From contig JAEYNY010000115.1 in assembly GCA_023412275.1 (NCBI GenBank), positions 1-64,000 on the forward strand: a DNA stretch of 64,000 bases, written 5' to 3'. Every line of letters begins with the position of its first letter. Position 1 is the stretch's first letter. The stretch comes from Bacillota bacterium (GTDB lineage Bacteria > Bacillota > Clostridia > Acetivibrionales > DSM-1351). Both the position numbers and the translations under genes were made by a program. This document shows, piece by piece, positions 1 through 8,413 of the stretch. The notes under the pieces were generated by a model. The model was given only the letters and a program-made list of their open reading frames with translations, was not told the DNA's origin and searched no databases.

Positions 1-82
1 TAACTTAGAATAAACTGTTAAACGCCTATTGAATACAACATTATACGAAAACATATACTACACACGAAGGGAAGTGAAGTTG

Positions 83-999
83 ATGCAGTATCAATACCTC
101 TCAATCGGAGTTAATGATAGCGCAGAAAACGTTATACAGCATATTGATAAAGAACTTCAGCAGTTAAAGGAAAAAAGAATTAATTACTCAATAAAAGTGG
201 TTGATATTGAAGGTGCAACTTCCGTCCTATGCAATTTGGAGGAGGAGGGACTGTTTTCAAAAAAAACCAGTCAGTATGAGCTGTTAAAATACCATATATC
301 CAATGCACTCGCTGATTATATAATACAGGAGTACGAGGAACGTCTTTTAATCAGGATAATAAACAGCAACTATGGTTACTTTAATTCTGTAGATAAACGG
401 GAAATATTGGAAATATGTAAAAAGATTATTAGGAATGATGACAAGGTTTTTTTTAATACACTATTTCAAATACGCAGAAGGAATCTCATTGTAAAGAAGT
501 TATTAGAATACTTTGAAGGTTCTAATAGTATTATACTTGACGGATTTGTAAATTTCAGATTAAAAGATTATAACAAAGAGCTGGAAGAAGTTATTGATAA
601 TGCAGTTGATGATTTTTTAATTGAACGTGAATACAAGGAGTTTATAAGGCTTTTGAAATATTTCGTTGAAATACAGGATTCCAAATTCAATGTTGTTCAT
701 GTTGTATGGAGTATGATGATAACTATATGCTTTTGGATGAAAAGAAGCATGAAATAACCAATGAATGTATTCAGGAATTTGTAACTGAGCTGTCTGAGGC
801 AGATATAAGCCATGACGACCTTTTGGTCAGTTCTCTGATAACACTGGCTCCCAGAAACATTATAGTTCACAACTGGGAGAGGTTTAAAAATAAGAAGCTT
901 CTTGATACTATAAAAAACGTTTTTTCAGGAAAAGTTGTTTTATGTAATGGATGCGACATATGCTCTATTGTAATGGTAAAAACAGACAGTAAAGAATAA
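83..999 (+). pseudogene. ytxC: YtxC-like sporulation protein gene, interrupted by a frameshift
   Basis: Two adjacent reading frames together make one YtxC-type protein of about 300 residues. The first starts at ATG 83 behind GAAGGGAAG and stops at 757 in an unnatural tail (WSMMITICFWMKRSMK). The second frame supplies a natural continuation from about 706 (EYDDNYMLLDEKKHEI) and ends at 999 with a Cys-rich tail (CNGCDICSIV). Slipping back one base near 704-708 joins them as VHVVMEYDDN. YtxC is a conserved protein of spore formers with no known biochemical role. The break could be a real mutation, a sequencing error or, less likely, programmed slippage, since I see no classic slippery heptamer followed by a structure. 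Assignment to YtxC rests on recalled family similarity and is fairly but not fully sure. Confidence 0.65.
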
Positions 1000-1037
1000 T
1001 ATTTACAAACACCGGGAAAAATAGTAATATAGTACTA

Positions 1038-1051
1038 GACCTTTTAAGGTC
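1038..1051. repeat. 14-nt perfect palindrome downstream of ytxC
   Basis: GACCTTTTAAGGTC is a perfect inverted repeat lying 39 nt after the ytxC stop and just upstream of the promoter at 1060. No T-run follows it, so it is a weak terminator at best. It could equally be an operator for that promoter. Confidence 0.4.
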
Positions 1052-1059
1052 ATTATATA

Positions 1060-1088
1060 TTGACAAAGAGTCGCTATATAAATACAAT
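1060..1088 (+). promoter_or_regulatory. Strong SigA-type promoter upstream of a terminated leader
   Basis: TTGACA at 1060-1065, a 17-base spacer, then TACAAT at 1083-1088 match the vegetative promoter consensus closely. Transcription would begin near 1095. The next gene starts only at 1337 and an intrinsic terminator lies between them, so the transcript may be a short RNA or an attenuated leader. Confidence 0.6.
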
Positions 1089-1236
1089 ATATTGTGTAAT
1101 TACAGTATATTGATAATAAATAACATGTATTGGCAATATGCTAATATGTCTTATTTTAAATGTACAAATGACAAAATATAACTTACTTACTAAAGACAAA
1201 AAACAAAATTACAAATGAAGAATGTCCGGGGAAAAG

Positions 1237-1270
1237 AAAAGAGAGTCTTGTGACTCTCTTTTCCCTTTTT
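1237..1270 (+). terminator. Intrinsic terminator before the P-loop ATPase gene
   Basis: An 11-bp perfect stem (AAAAGAGAGTC at 1237-1247, GACTCTCTTTT at 1252-1262) with a TTGT loop is followed by CCCTTTTT. It lies 238 nt after the ytxC stop and about 140 nt after the promoter at 1060. The remaining stretch 1000-1336 is AT-rich, with recurring TATATTG-like words ending at 1062, 1094, 1112 and 1132, and holds no convincing gene. Confidence 0.8.
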
Positions 1271-1336
1271 ACGTATTTTGTGCTATATTAATATAACAGA
1301 ATAAAATATACGGGAAATTCTTAGGAGGAGTACTTT

Positions 1337-2161
1337 TTGAAAGTAATAGGATTTGTAGGCCCGAGTGGGACAGGCAAAAGCCATAGAGCTTCATGGGTTG
1401 CCAGAGAACGCGGAACTGATTTTATTATAGATGACGGGCTTCTTATAAAGGGCAATCAGATTATTGCAGGTGTTTCAGCGAAAAAGGAAAGCACTAAGAT
1501 TGCCTCAATTAAAAGGGCTTTATTCACGGACAAAAAACATACGGAAGATGTAGCAAACGCACTTACACTCTACAATGCACAAGCACTTCTCATTCTGGGA
1601 ACCTCCGACGGGATGGTAGAAACCATAGCTGAAAGGCTTGGAATAGGCCCTGTAGATGAGAAAGTGTATATTACCGATGTTGCCAGCGAATACGAAATCA
1701 AACAGGCTTTGGCAACAAGACGGGAACAGGGCAAACATGTTATACCTGTGCCAACCTTCGAAATAAAGAAGGACTTCTCAGGTTATTTCCTTGACCCCCT
1801 TCAGATATTCAGACGAAAAGGAAAAGGCAGCTATCAGCTGGTAGGAGAAAAATCCGTTGTTCGTCCCACCTTCAGTTATATGGGAAATTACACTATATCG
1901 GATTATACAATTTACCAGATAGTAGAGTATGTAACGGCAAATATTCCTGGCGTGTCAAAAATATCCAGATTCAGAGCTGAAAACAGGCCGGATGGAATAT
2001 ACATTGAGATGGATCTGGTTCTGATTTATGGTTATATGATTAAACCTCTTTTAAGAGAGGTTCAGGAAAAAGTAAGTGAACAGATAAAGCATCTGACTGC
2101 ACTTAATATCCAGAGAATGAATGTTGTAGCCAAGAGCCTTGTAGTTGAGAATAAGAAATAA
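1337..2161 (+). CDS. P-loop ATPase with C-terminal Asp23/Gls24-like domain
   Basis: Predicted 274-residue soluble protein. The N-terminus carries a Walker A motif, GPSGTGKS, at about residues 8-15, so it binds nucleotide. The last 80-90 residues (from about YTISDYTIYQIVEY) resemble the Asp23/Gls24 (DUF322) fold found in envelope-stress proteins of Gram-positives. The start is TTG 1337, fixed by AGGAGG at 1323-1328; no ATG fits as well. A weak promoter, TTTACG-18-TATAAC at 1268-1297, may drive it together with the KdpD-like gene 15 nt downstream. The combination is known to me only as a conserved clostridial hypothetical protein and I assign no reaction. Confidence 0.7.
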   Translation: MKVIGFVGPSGTGKSHRASWVARERGTDFIIDDGLLIKGNQIIAGVSAKKESTKIASIKRALFTDKKHTEDVANALTLYNAQALLILGTSDGMVETIAERLGIGPVDEKVYITDVASEYEIKQALATRREQGKHVIPVPTFEIKKDFSGYFLDPLQIFRRKGKGSYQLVGEKSVVRPTFSYMGNYTISDYTIYQIVEYVTANIPGVSKISRFRAENRPDGIYIEMDLVLIYGYMIKPLLREVQEKVSEQIKHLTALNIQRMNVVAKSLVVENKK

Positions 2162-2176
2162 AGGAACATTTTTAGC

Positions 2177-3319
2177 ATGAGTGAAGAAATTAAGCGTATT
2201 ACTCCTGAAGAAGCATTAAAGCAATGTAATCACGAATACAGGGGTAAGCTGAAAATATTTATTGGCTATGCTCCCGGAGTCGGCAAAACCTACTCTATGC
2301 TCAATGAAGGAAACAGAAGGGCAAAGAGGGGAAAGGATATTGTCATCGGCTATGTTGAATCTCATCAAAGAGAAGAAACCGATCGGCAAATCGGACAACT
2401 TGAAATAATACCTAGAAAGAATATTGAATATAATGGTGTGGTTATGGAAGAAATGGATACAGATTCCATAATTGCAAGGAGACCACAGATAGTTCTGGTT
2501 GATGAACTTGCCCATACTAATGTTCCCGGTTCAAAAAACCAAAAGCGTTATGAGGATGTAGAAGAAATTCTTTGTCATGGAATAAATGTAATAGCAACCT
2601 TAAATATTCAGCACATGGAAAGCCTGAACGATGTGATAAGGCAAATCACCGGTATAGCCGTAAGGGAGACTATTCCCGACTATATTGTAGAAAAAGCTGA
2701 CGAAGTCGTTGTTGTCGACATAACTCCTGATGCCCTTCAGAACAGGCTTAAAAGAGGAAATGTATATAACCTGGAAAAGGTACCTCAAGCACTTAAAAAC
2801 TTTTTTAGAAAAGGAAACCTGAATGCTCTCAGGGAATTGGCTCTGCGGCAGACTGCCGAAGAGGTGGACGAAGAACTGGAAGAGTACATGAAGGAACATG
2901 GTATAAAAGACAACTGGCGGATTGTTGAAAGGGTAATGGTATGTATCGGTTCAAGTCCTTCCGCTAAGAGACTTATACGCAGAGGAGCCAGAATAGCCAG
3001 AAGGTATAAGTGTGAATGGCTAGTAGTTAGTGTAGATTGTACAAATACTTTTGCCCCTAAAACTACTCCCGAACAGCTTGAAATGCTTGAAAATTATCAT
3101 AAGCTTGCAAGACAGCTTGGCGCAGAGGTTGAGAGACTAAAAGGCAAAAGTGTATCCGGCGAGCTTGCCAAGTTTGCGAATGAAAGGCATATAACCCAGA
3201 TAATTATAGGCCATTCCAGAAGGACAAAGCTACAAACATTTTTACGTGGCTCAACAGTTTCAAAATTGTTAAAACAAACAAAGAATATAGAAGTTCATGT
3301 AATTCCCAATGATTTTTAG
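2177..3319 (+). CDS. KdpD N-terminal sensor protein without a kinase module
   Basis: 380 residues, less than half of a classical KdpD (about 890). It contains the KdpD N-domain with Walker A GYAPGVGKT near residues 31-39 and Walker B LVDELAHTN, followed by a universal-stress-protein (USP) domain from about residue 250 with the CIGSSPSAKRL loop. The four-helix membrane domain, the phosphoacceptor His domain and the ATPase domain are absent, and the stop is followed at once by a terminator. Truncated KdpD forms occur in other bacteria and regulate through partners; in some Firmicutes the KdpD USP domain binds c-di-AMP. Here it lies convergent with kimA and near kdpABC, so a potassium-sensing role is likely. 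Which kinase it works with is not shown; the pair at 10359-12792 is the nearest candidate. Confidence 0.9.
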   Translation: MSEEIKRITPEEALKQCNHEYRGKLKIFIGYAPGVGKTYSMLNEGNRRAKRGKDIVIGYVESHQREETDRQIGQLEIIPRKNIEYNGVVMEEMDTDSIIARRPQIVLVDELAHTNVPGSKNQKRYEDVEEILCHGINVIATLNIQHMESLNDVIRQITGIAVRETIPDYIVEKADEVVVVDITPDALQNRLKRGNVYNLEKVPQALKNFFRKGNLNALRELALRQTAEEVDEELEEYMKEHGIKDNWRIVERVMVCIGSSPSAKRLIRRGARIARRYKCEWLVVSVDCTNTFAPKTTPEQLEMLENYHKLARQLGAEVERLKGKSVSGELAKFANERHITQIIIGHSRRTKLQTFLRGSTVSKLLKQTKNIEVHVIPNDF

Positions 3320-3324
3320 AAAAA

Positions 3325-3379
3325 GGAAATATCATACACCAAACTGTAAAAGTAGACTGGCATATGATAGTTCCTTTTT
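3325..3379. terminator. Bidirectional terminator between the KdpD-like gene and kimA
   Basis: The arms AAGGAAATATCATA and TATGATAGTTCCTTTTTT form a long imperfect stem with A-rich and T-rich flanks. It can stop both the plus-strand KdpD-like gene and the minus-strand kimA. Confidence 0.7.
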
Positions 3380-3386
3380 TGTATTA

Positions 3387-5261
3387 TTAATTATTCTTTG
3401 TATTTTTTAAAACAAATTTATCATTTTTCAATTGAAGCGGCATTGTGGCAACAACAATATGCTTATGCTTAAGTAATTCCCTTTGTATAAAATAGGAAGT
3501 GTTGTTATGCATTATTTTCTGCCACCAGGACTTAACAGAAAATTGAGGTACAATCACTGTTATCATATCACCTTTTTCGTATTCATACTCTGTAGATTCG
3601 ATAAACTTTAGCAAAGGTGAAACTACCTTTCTGTAAGGCGAGTATTTTACTATCAGCGGTATATCGGTATTTATCATGGAGTACTTCTCTTTTATCTTAT
3701 TTGCCTGCTCCTCATCAATGGAAATATTAAAAGCAATTACTTTATCGGAAATTGTTTTGGCAAACCTCAAAGCTCTTAAACTCGATTGATTAATACTTTC
3801 CATCGGTACGATAACGAGGTTTTTATAACAGCTTTTTTCTATACTGAAGCCTTTGAGATCGCACTCTTTTATTTCCAACTGTTTTGCAAGTGCAACATAG
3901 TGCTTTTTTATCCGCATAAACATCATGACCAGAACAGGTGTGATAATAATAACAATCCAGGCACCAGCCTTGAACTTTTCAAAGGCGATTATCAGAACAA
4001 CAACTGCTGTAGTCAAAGTGCCGAACCCGTTTATAAATGCCTTGGGCCTCCACCATTTTCCCTTTATCCTTCTCCATCTCATAACCATACCAAACTGTGA
4101 AAGAGTAAAAGAAGAAAATGCTCCGATTGCATATAGCGGAAGCAGTAGAGTCACATCACCTCTGAATACAAGGATCAGAATTGCCGCAATGGCAGACAAT
4201 ATAATAATACCATTGGAAAAGCTGAGTCTGTCACCCCTCATACTGAATTGCCTTGGCACATATCCGTCTTTACCCATAATTGACATAAGCAGAGGGAAGT
4301 CCGAATATGCTGTATTTGCCGCCATTACCAAAATGAGAATGGAAGTGGCAGTATAAAAATAAAACATTAAATTGTTTCCGAACACATTAAATGCAATTTG
4401 GTTCAATACAGTTTTGCCTTCAACAGGTACAATGTGATACATATTTGCAAGTATAGATATACCTCCGAATATAAGTAATACAAAAAGTGATAGCAGCCAC
4501 AATGTCTTTTTGGCATGCTTTGCAGCGGGCTTGTCAAAATTGGGAACGGCATTGCTGACGGCTTCAACACCTGTTAATGCCGTACATCCATTGGAAAATG
4601 CCTTTAAAATAAGAAATATACTTACAGCCCCGTTTGCTTTCATTTGCACGATAGGCTCTACAGGGTGAGCAACGCCAAGTCGAATCTTGACAATTCCAAT
4701 GATAATCATAACTAATGATCCTATGATAAATAAATAGGTGGGTATACTGAACATTCTCGAAGATTCTTTGATTCCCCTTAAATTGCCTATCATTATAAAT
4801 AATAATACCAAAATACAGATTAAGACGTGGTACGGAGCTAACGAATGAAAAGCAGAAGTCAGTTGGGCAATACCGGACGAAATACTTACGGCTACGGTAA
4901 GAATATAATCTATTGCCAAAGATGTACCTGCTGTTACTCCCGCTACATGCCCAAGGTTGTCAGAGGCCACAATATACGCACCGCCACCGCTTGTGTATGC
5001 GGATATAGTTTGACTGTAAGAAAATGTGAGAATAACCAGTAATGCGATAATTGCAAGCGAAATATACGTTAGATACATAAAAGACAATGCACCTATTACA
5101 GGTACCAAAGCAAGCAGAATTTCTTCCCCTGCATAGCCTACGGATGATATAGAGTCGCTTGCCAATATTGGAAGTCCCCATAATACTTTATATTTTTCTC
5201 CATGGATAGCTTCATTTTTAAGAGGCTTTCCTATTAAAACTTTTTTAATCCATTGAAACAT
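3387..5261 (-). CDS. kimA: KimA-type high-affinity potassium transporter (APC superfamily)
   Basis: A 624-residue integral membrane protein with about 12 hydrophobic segments in the first 450 residues and a soluble C-terminal domain. The N-terminus (IGKPLKNEAIHGEK, then LASDSISSVGYAGEEIL) and the YTSGGGAYIVASDNLG segment match the KimA/YdaO family, which imports K+ with protons. The C-terminal part has a USP-like fold, the known c-di-AMP-binding region of B. subtilis KimA. The start at 5261 is preceded by AAGGGGGAT; an upstream in-frame ATG at 5282 lacks a ribosome site. It follows kdpABC and a small membrane gene on the same strand, with a 257-nt leader rich in inverted repeats. Other APC permeases are the alternative, but neighbouring kdp genes support K+. 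Confidence 0.85.
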   Translation of the reverse strand: MFQWIKKVLIGKPLKNEAIHGEKYKVLWGLPILASDSISSVGYAGEEILLALVPVIGALSFMYLTYISLAIIALLVILTFSYSQTISAYTSGGGAYIVASDNLGHVAGVTAGTSLAIDYILTVAVSISSGIAQLTSAFHSLAPYHVLICILVLLFIMIGNLRGIKESSRMFSIPTYLFIIGSLVMIIIGIVKIRLGVAHPVEPIVQMKANGAVSIFLILKAFSNGCTALTGVEAVSNAVPNFDKPAAKHAKKTLWLLSLFVLLIFGGISILANMYHIVPVEGKTVLNQIAFNVFGNNLMFYFYTATSILILVMAANTAYSDFPLLMSIMGKDGYVPRQFSMRGDRLSFSNGIIILSAIAAILILVFRGDVTLLLPLYAIGAFSSFTLSQFGMVMRWRRIKGKWWRPKAFINGFGTLTTAVVVLIIAFEKFKAGAWIVIIITPVLVMMFMRIKKHYVALAKQLEIKECDLKGFSIEKSCYKNLVIVPMESINQSSLRALRFAKTISDKVIAFNISIDEEQANKIKEKYSMINTDIPLIVKYSPYRKVVSPLLKFIESTEYEYEKGDMITVIVPQFSVKSWWQKIMHNNTSYFIQRELLKHKHIVVATMPLQLKNDKFVLKNTKNN

Positions 5262-5340
5262 TTTATCCCCCTTGATGTGCACATTGATGAATGTAGTTCT
5301 ATGTGAAAATCAAAATAGATTATATATCTAAGCACTGTTT

Positions 5341-5460
5341 ATCTAAAGCTCCAAAAAAATGGGGATAAAAAATTACCCAGTATACTGCAGACTGTTAACT
5401 GAAACTATCTTTCTGAATCGAAGATAACCGGGAGATATCTCCGGAATACTATTAGTATAG
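5341..5460 (-). promoter_or_regulatory. Hairpin-rich leader upstream of kimA
   Basis: Read on the minus strand, this stretch contains ATACT-AAT-AGTAT, a CCGGAGATATCTCCCGG palindrome, TATCTT/AAAGATA and CAGTATACTG in a row. I looked for the c-di-AMP (ydaO) riboswitch expected before kimA and cannot match its conserved GGGG(U)GAAUC core, so the leader is marked only as possible regulatory RNA or operator DNA. Confidence 0.35.
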
Positions 5461-5518
5461 AAATTAGATGAGAATAGGGGAGCTGTTACCAAAGTGTATT
5501 TATGCAATATATTTATTT

Positions 5519-5656
5519 TCATTCATCATCCCTGTCAATTTTATAATTGTAGTTTCGTTCTTTTTTAAAATTTAAATAATCATTGATTTTCTTTATTAGA
5601 TAAATAGCAACTATTGCTATAGAAAATGAGCCTATTCCAATTAGTATTTTATCCAT
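5519..5656 (-). CDS. Small single-span membrane protein between kdpC and kimA
   Basis: A 45-residue reading frame starting MDKILIGIGSFSIAIVAIYL. It has one membrane span at about residues 3-20 followed by a charged cytoplasmic-type tail ending KIDRDDE. The ATG at 5656 is preceded by AGGGGTGGGG at good spacing, and the gene begins 44 nt after kdpC on the same strand, so it is probably co-transcribed with kdpABC. Some Kdp systems have a roughly 29-residue stabilising peptide, KdpF, encoded before kdpA; none is visible there. This gene could be a displaced functional equivalent, a KimA partner or unrelated. The coding call rests on the ribosome site, hydrophobic pattern and operon position. Confidence 0.55.
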   Translation of the reverse strand: MDKILIGIGSFSIAIVAIYLIKKINDYLNFKKERNYNYKIDRDDE

Positions 5657-5700
5657 TGACCCCACCCCTTTTTGTTTACATTTTAAAATGTACCTAAAAA

Positions 5701-6321
5701 TTATTTTAGTCTGTTTAAGATTTCTATATTTGCTTTCAGTACATTGAACCTTGGTTCTCCGAATAAACCCAGTGTTCTGGCTTTAGTGTATTTTTCAATA
5801 ATCCTCTTCAAGTCATCAATACTGATGCCTGTTGCCTTCGAAATTGCCGGAACTTGAATTATGGCTGCATCTGGACTGATATCAGGGTCTAAACATGAAC
5901 CTGAGCTTGTCAAAAGATCAGCAGGGATATCCTCTTTCCTCACACCGGGGTTTGCTTTTAAAAAAGCATCCATGTCCTTCGTTACACGTTCTGCCAGTGC
6001 AGGATTGGATGGTGCAAGGTTTGCTGAGCCGGAAACTGGACCTGAATAAGCTGCTTTCCCGTCCTTGCCCGGCTTTTTATCCTCAGGCTTGTAGGTATTA
6101 TAGTTTACAGAGGATACTCTGCCGTGAAAAAATCTTGAATCAGTAAAATCCTGACCCAGCAGTTCGGAACCAACCTGTTTACCGTTAGTTTCTACGATAC
6201 TGCCGTTTGCCTCATGGGGGAACAGCAGCTGGCTTACTCCGGTCATAGCAAGGGGATAAATTAATCCGCAAATTATAAATAAAGCAATAGTTATTGTTAC
6301 AGCTCGTAAAAGTACTTTCAT
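5701..6321 (-). CDS. kdpC: Potassium-transporting ATPase KdpC subunit
   Basis: 206 residues with one N-terminal membrane span (about residues 5-28) and an extracytoplasmic body, typical of KdpC, which assists K+ binding by KdpA. Recognisable family segments are LLGQDFTDSRFFHGR, PSNPALAERV and LLTSSGSCLDPDISPDAA. ATG 6321 is chosen because AGGAGG at 6328-6333 precedes it; an extension to 6339 would run through that site. It follows kdpB by 19 nt and is the last classical gene of kdpABC. Confidence 0.95.
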   Translation of the reverse strand: MKVLLRAVTITIALFIICGLIYPLAMTGVSQLLFPHEANGSIVETNGKQVGSELLGQDFTDSRFFHGRVSSVNYNTYKPEDKKPGKDGKAAYSGPVSGSANLAPSNPALAERVTKDMDAFLKANPGVRKEDIPADLLTSSGSCLDPDISPDAAIIQVPAISKATGISIDDLKRIIEKYTKARTLGLFGEPRFNVLKANIEILNRLK

Positions 6322-6340
6322 AAATTGCCTCCTTAACACA

Positions 6341-8401
6341 TTAACCCAAATTTAAAAATTTCAGAATAGGGCTTATTAAAACATCTATCAATTTAATTCC
6401 TATAAACGGTACTGCCATCCCGCCCAATCCGTAAATCAGCATATTTTTTGCAAGCATGGCTTCAGCACTCATAGGCTTATATTTAACACCCCTCATGGCA
6501 ATTGGAATTAGTGCAGGTATAATAACTGCATTAAATATCAGTGCCGACAGAATTGCACTATTGGGAGTGGAAAGCCCCATTACATTCAATACTCTCATTT
6601 GAGGTATTGATAATGTAAACATAGCCGGAATTATTGCAAAATACTTTGCAACATCATTTGCAATACTGAAGGTTGTTAATGAGCCCCGTGTAATAAGGAG
6701 CTGCTTACCGATTTCCACAACTTCAATAATCTTTGTGGGGTCAGAGTCTAAGTCCACCATGTTAGCAGCTTCCTTTGCGGCCACAGTACCGCTGTTCATG
6801 GCAAGACCTACATCAGCCTGTGCCAGCGCAGGAGCATCGTTTGTTCCGTCACCCGTCATTGCTACAAGCCGGCCCAAAGCCTGCTCACGCTTAATTACGT
6901 CTATTTTGTCCTCGGGTTTACATTCTGCAATAAAGTCATCAACTCCGGCTTCTTTTGCAATCGTCTCTGCAGTAAGGGGATTATCCCCGGTACACATAAT
7001 TGTTTTTATCCCGATTTGGCGCAAACGCTGAAACCTTTCAACAAGGCCGGGCTTAACAGTATCTTTCAGGTATATGACTCCTATTATCTCCTTGTCAACG
7101 CATACAACAAGAGGTGTTCCCCCAAGCTTTGAAATTTTATCTACATTTGCTTGAAGGTCCTCAGGAACAATTCCTCCATGCTCTGAAATATATTTTTGGA
7201 TAGTGTCGGAAGCACCTTTTCGTACAAGTTTTCCATTGGGCAGATTTAGACCACTCATCCGTGTCTGACTTGTAAACTCTATATTTTCGGCTTTATCGTA
7301 CTCTGACTTGTCAATAGTGATTCCCTGCTTAGCTGCCAATTCCACAACAGAACGACCTTCAGGGGTGTCATCCTTCAAGGAGGCAATTACAGCAAACCTT
7401 GCAATGTTTTCCTGGGCAAACTTGCCTACAGGAATAAACTCCGCCGCCAACCTGTTTCCATAGGTAATGGTTCCGGTTTTATCCAGTATCATTGTGTCAA
7501 CGTCTCCGCAGGCTTCAACTGCTTTTCCTGACATAGCAATAACGTTGAAACGGGTTACCCTGTCCATTCCGGCAATACCTATGGCAGATAAAAGACCGCC
7601 GATGGTAGTGGGTATCAGGCAGACAAGCAAGGCAATTAGTGAGGAAACGGAGATTGTTACACCTGTATAATGAGCCATTGGGTAAAGGGTGATAACTACA
7701 ATCAAAAAAATTACGGTGAGGCTTATAAGGATTGTTGATAAGGCTATTTCATTAGGCGTTTTTTGCCTTGAAGCACCTTCGACAAGGCTTATCATCTTAT
7801 CAAGAAAGGATTCTCCGGGGGTTGCTGTTATTTTGATTTTCAGCCAATCGCTGTTTACCTTGGTTCCACCTGTTACAGAGCTAAAGTCGCCACCGGCTTC
7901 TTTAAGTACAGGAGCGGATTCCCCTGTAATGGCTGATTCATCAACGAAAGCAAGGCCTTCCACAACCTCACCGTCATTTGGAATGATATCACCGGGTTCG
8001 CATAAAACGATATCTCCTTTTTTTATTTCATTGGAGCTTAAAAACTTAATGCTACCGCTTTTGTCTACAAGCTTTGCTTTAGTATCCTTCTTAGTTTTCT
8101 TCATACTATCAGCCTGAGCTTTCCCTCTGCCTTCGGCAACTGCCTCGGCAAAGTTGGCAAAAAGCAGGGTAATGAATAAGATTCCGGAAACTATTCCGTT
8201 ATACAAGGAATTCCCGTTTTTCTCGAGTAGGTTCGGAAAAACAGTCAGAATCAAGGTAATTATAAATCCAATCTCAACTACAAACATCACCGGATTTTTT
8301 ACCATAGCTTTAGGATTAAGCTTTTTAAATGAATCCTTTATTGCATTTTTTAGTATATCCTTTGTTACCCAGCTTTTTTTCTTTTTTAAAATTTCATTCA
8401 T
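6341..8401 (-). CDS. kdpB: Potassium-transporting P-type ATPase KdpB
   Basis: 686 residues, normal for KdpB. It carries the phosphorylation motif DKTGT with the aspartate at residue 307, the same number as in E. coli, plus the actuator TGES and the hinge TGDGTNDAPALAQADVGLAM. Several membrane spans lie near residues 35-85, 220-280 and 580-680. KdpB hydrolyses ATP to power K+ uptake through KdpA. AGGAGG precedes the start, and the gene is 12 nt from kdpA. No motif is missing. Confidence 0.97.
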   Translation of the reverse strand: MNEILKKKKSWVTKDILKNAIKDSFKKLNPKAMVKNPVMFVVEIGFIITLILTVFPNLLEKNGNSLYNGIVSGILFITLLFANFAEAVAEGRGKAQADSMKKTKKDTKAKLVDKSGSIKFLSSNEIKKGDIVLCEPGDIIPNDGEVVEGLAFVDESAITGESAPVLKEAGGDFSSVTGGTKVNSDWLKIKITATPGESFLDKMISLVEGASRQKTPNEIALSTILISLTVIFLIVVITLYPMAHYTGVTISVSSLIALLVCLIPTTIGGLLSAIGIAGMDRVTRFNVIAMSGKAVEACGDVDTMILDKTGTITYGNRLAAEFIPVGKFAQENIARFAVIASLKDDTPEGRSVVELAAKQGITIDKSEYDKAENIEFTSQTRMSGLNLPNGKLVRKGASDTIQKYISEHGGIVPEDLQANVDKISKLGGTPLVVCVDKEIIGVIYLKDTVKPGLVERFQRLRQIGIKTIMCTGDNPLTAETIAKEAGVDDFIAECKPEDKIDVIKREQALGRLVAMTGDGTNDAPALAQADVGLAMNSGTVAAKEAANMVDLDSDPTKIIEVVEIGKQLLITRGSLTTFSIANDVAKYFAIIPAMFTLSIPQMRVLNVMGLSTPNSAILSALIFNAVIIPALIPIAMRGVKYKPMSAEAMLAKNMLIYGLGGMAVPFIGIKLIDVLISPILKFLNLG

Positions 8402-8413
8402 ATACTTATCCTC

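Noticed and set aside
1000..1150. CRISPR-like array in the TATATTG-rich stretch
   Set aside because: The repeated word is only 7 nt, spacing is irregular (32, 18, 20 nt) and composition alone can explain it.
5283..5518. ydaO c-di-AMP riboswitch before kimA
   Set aside because: Expected from knowledge of kimA in other Firmicutes, but the conserved core sequences are not present as far as I can read.
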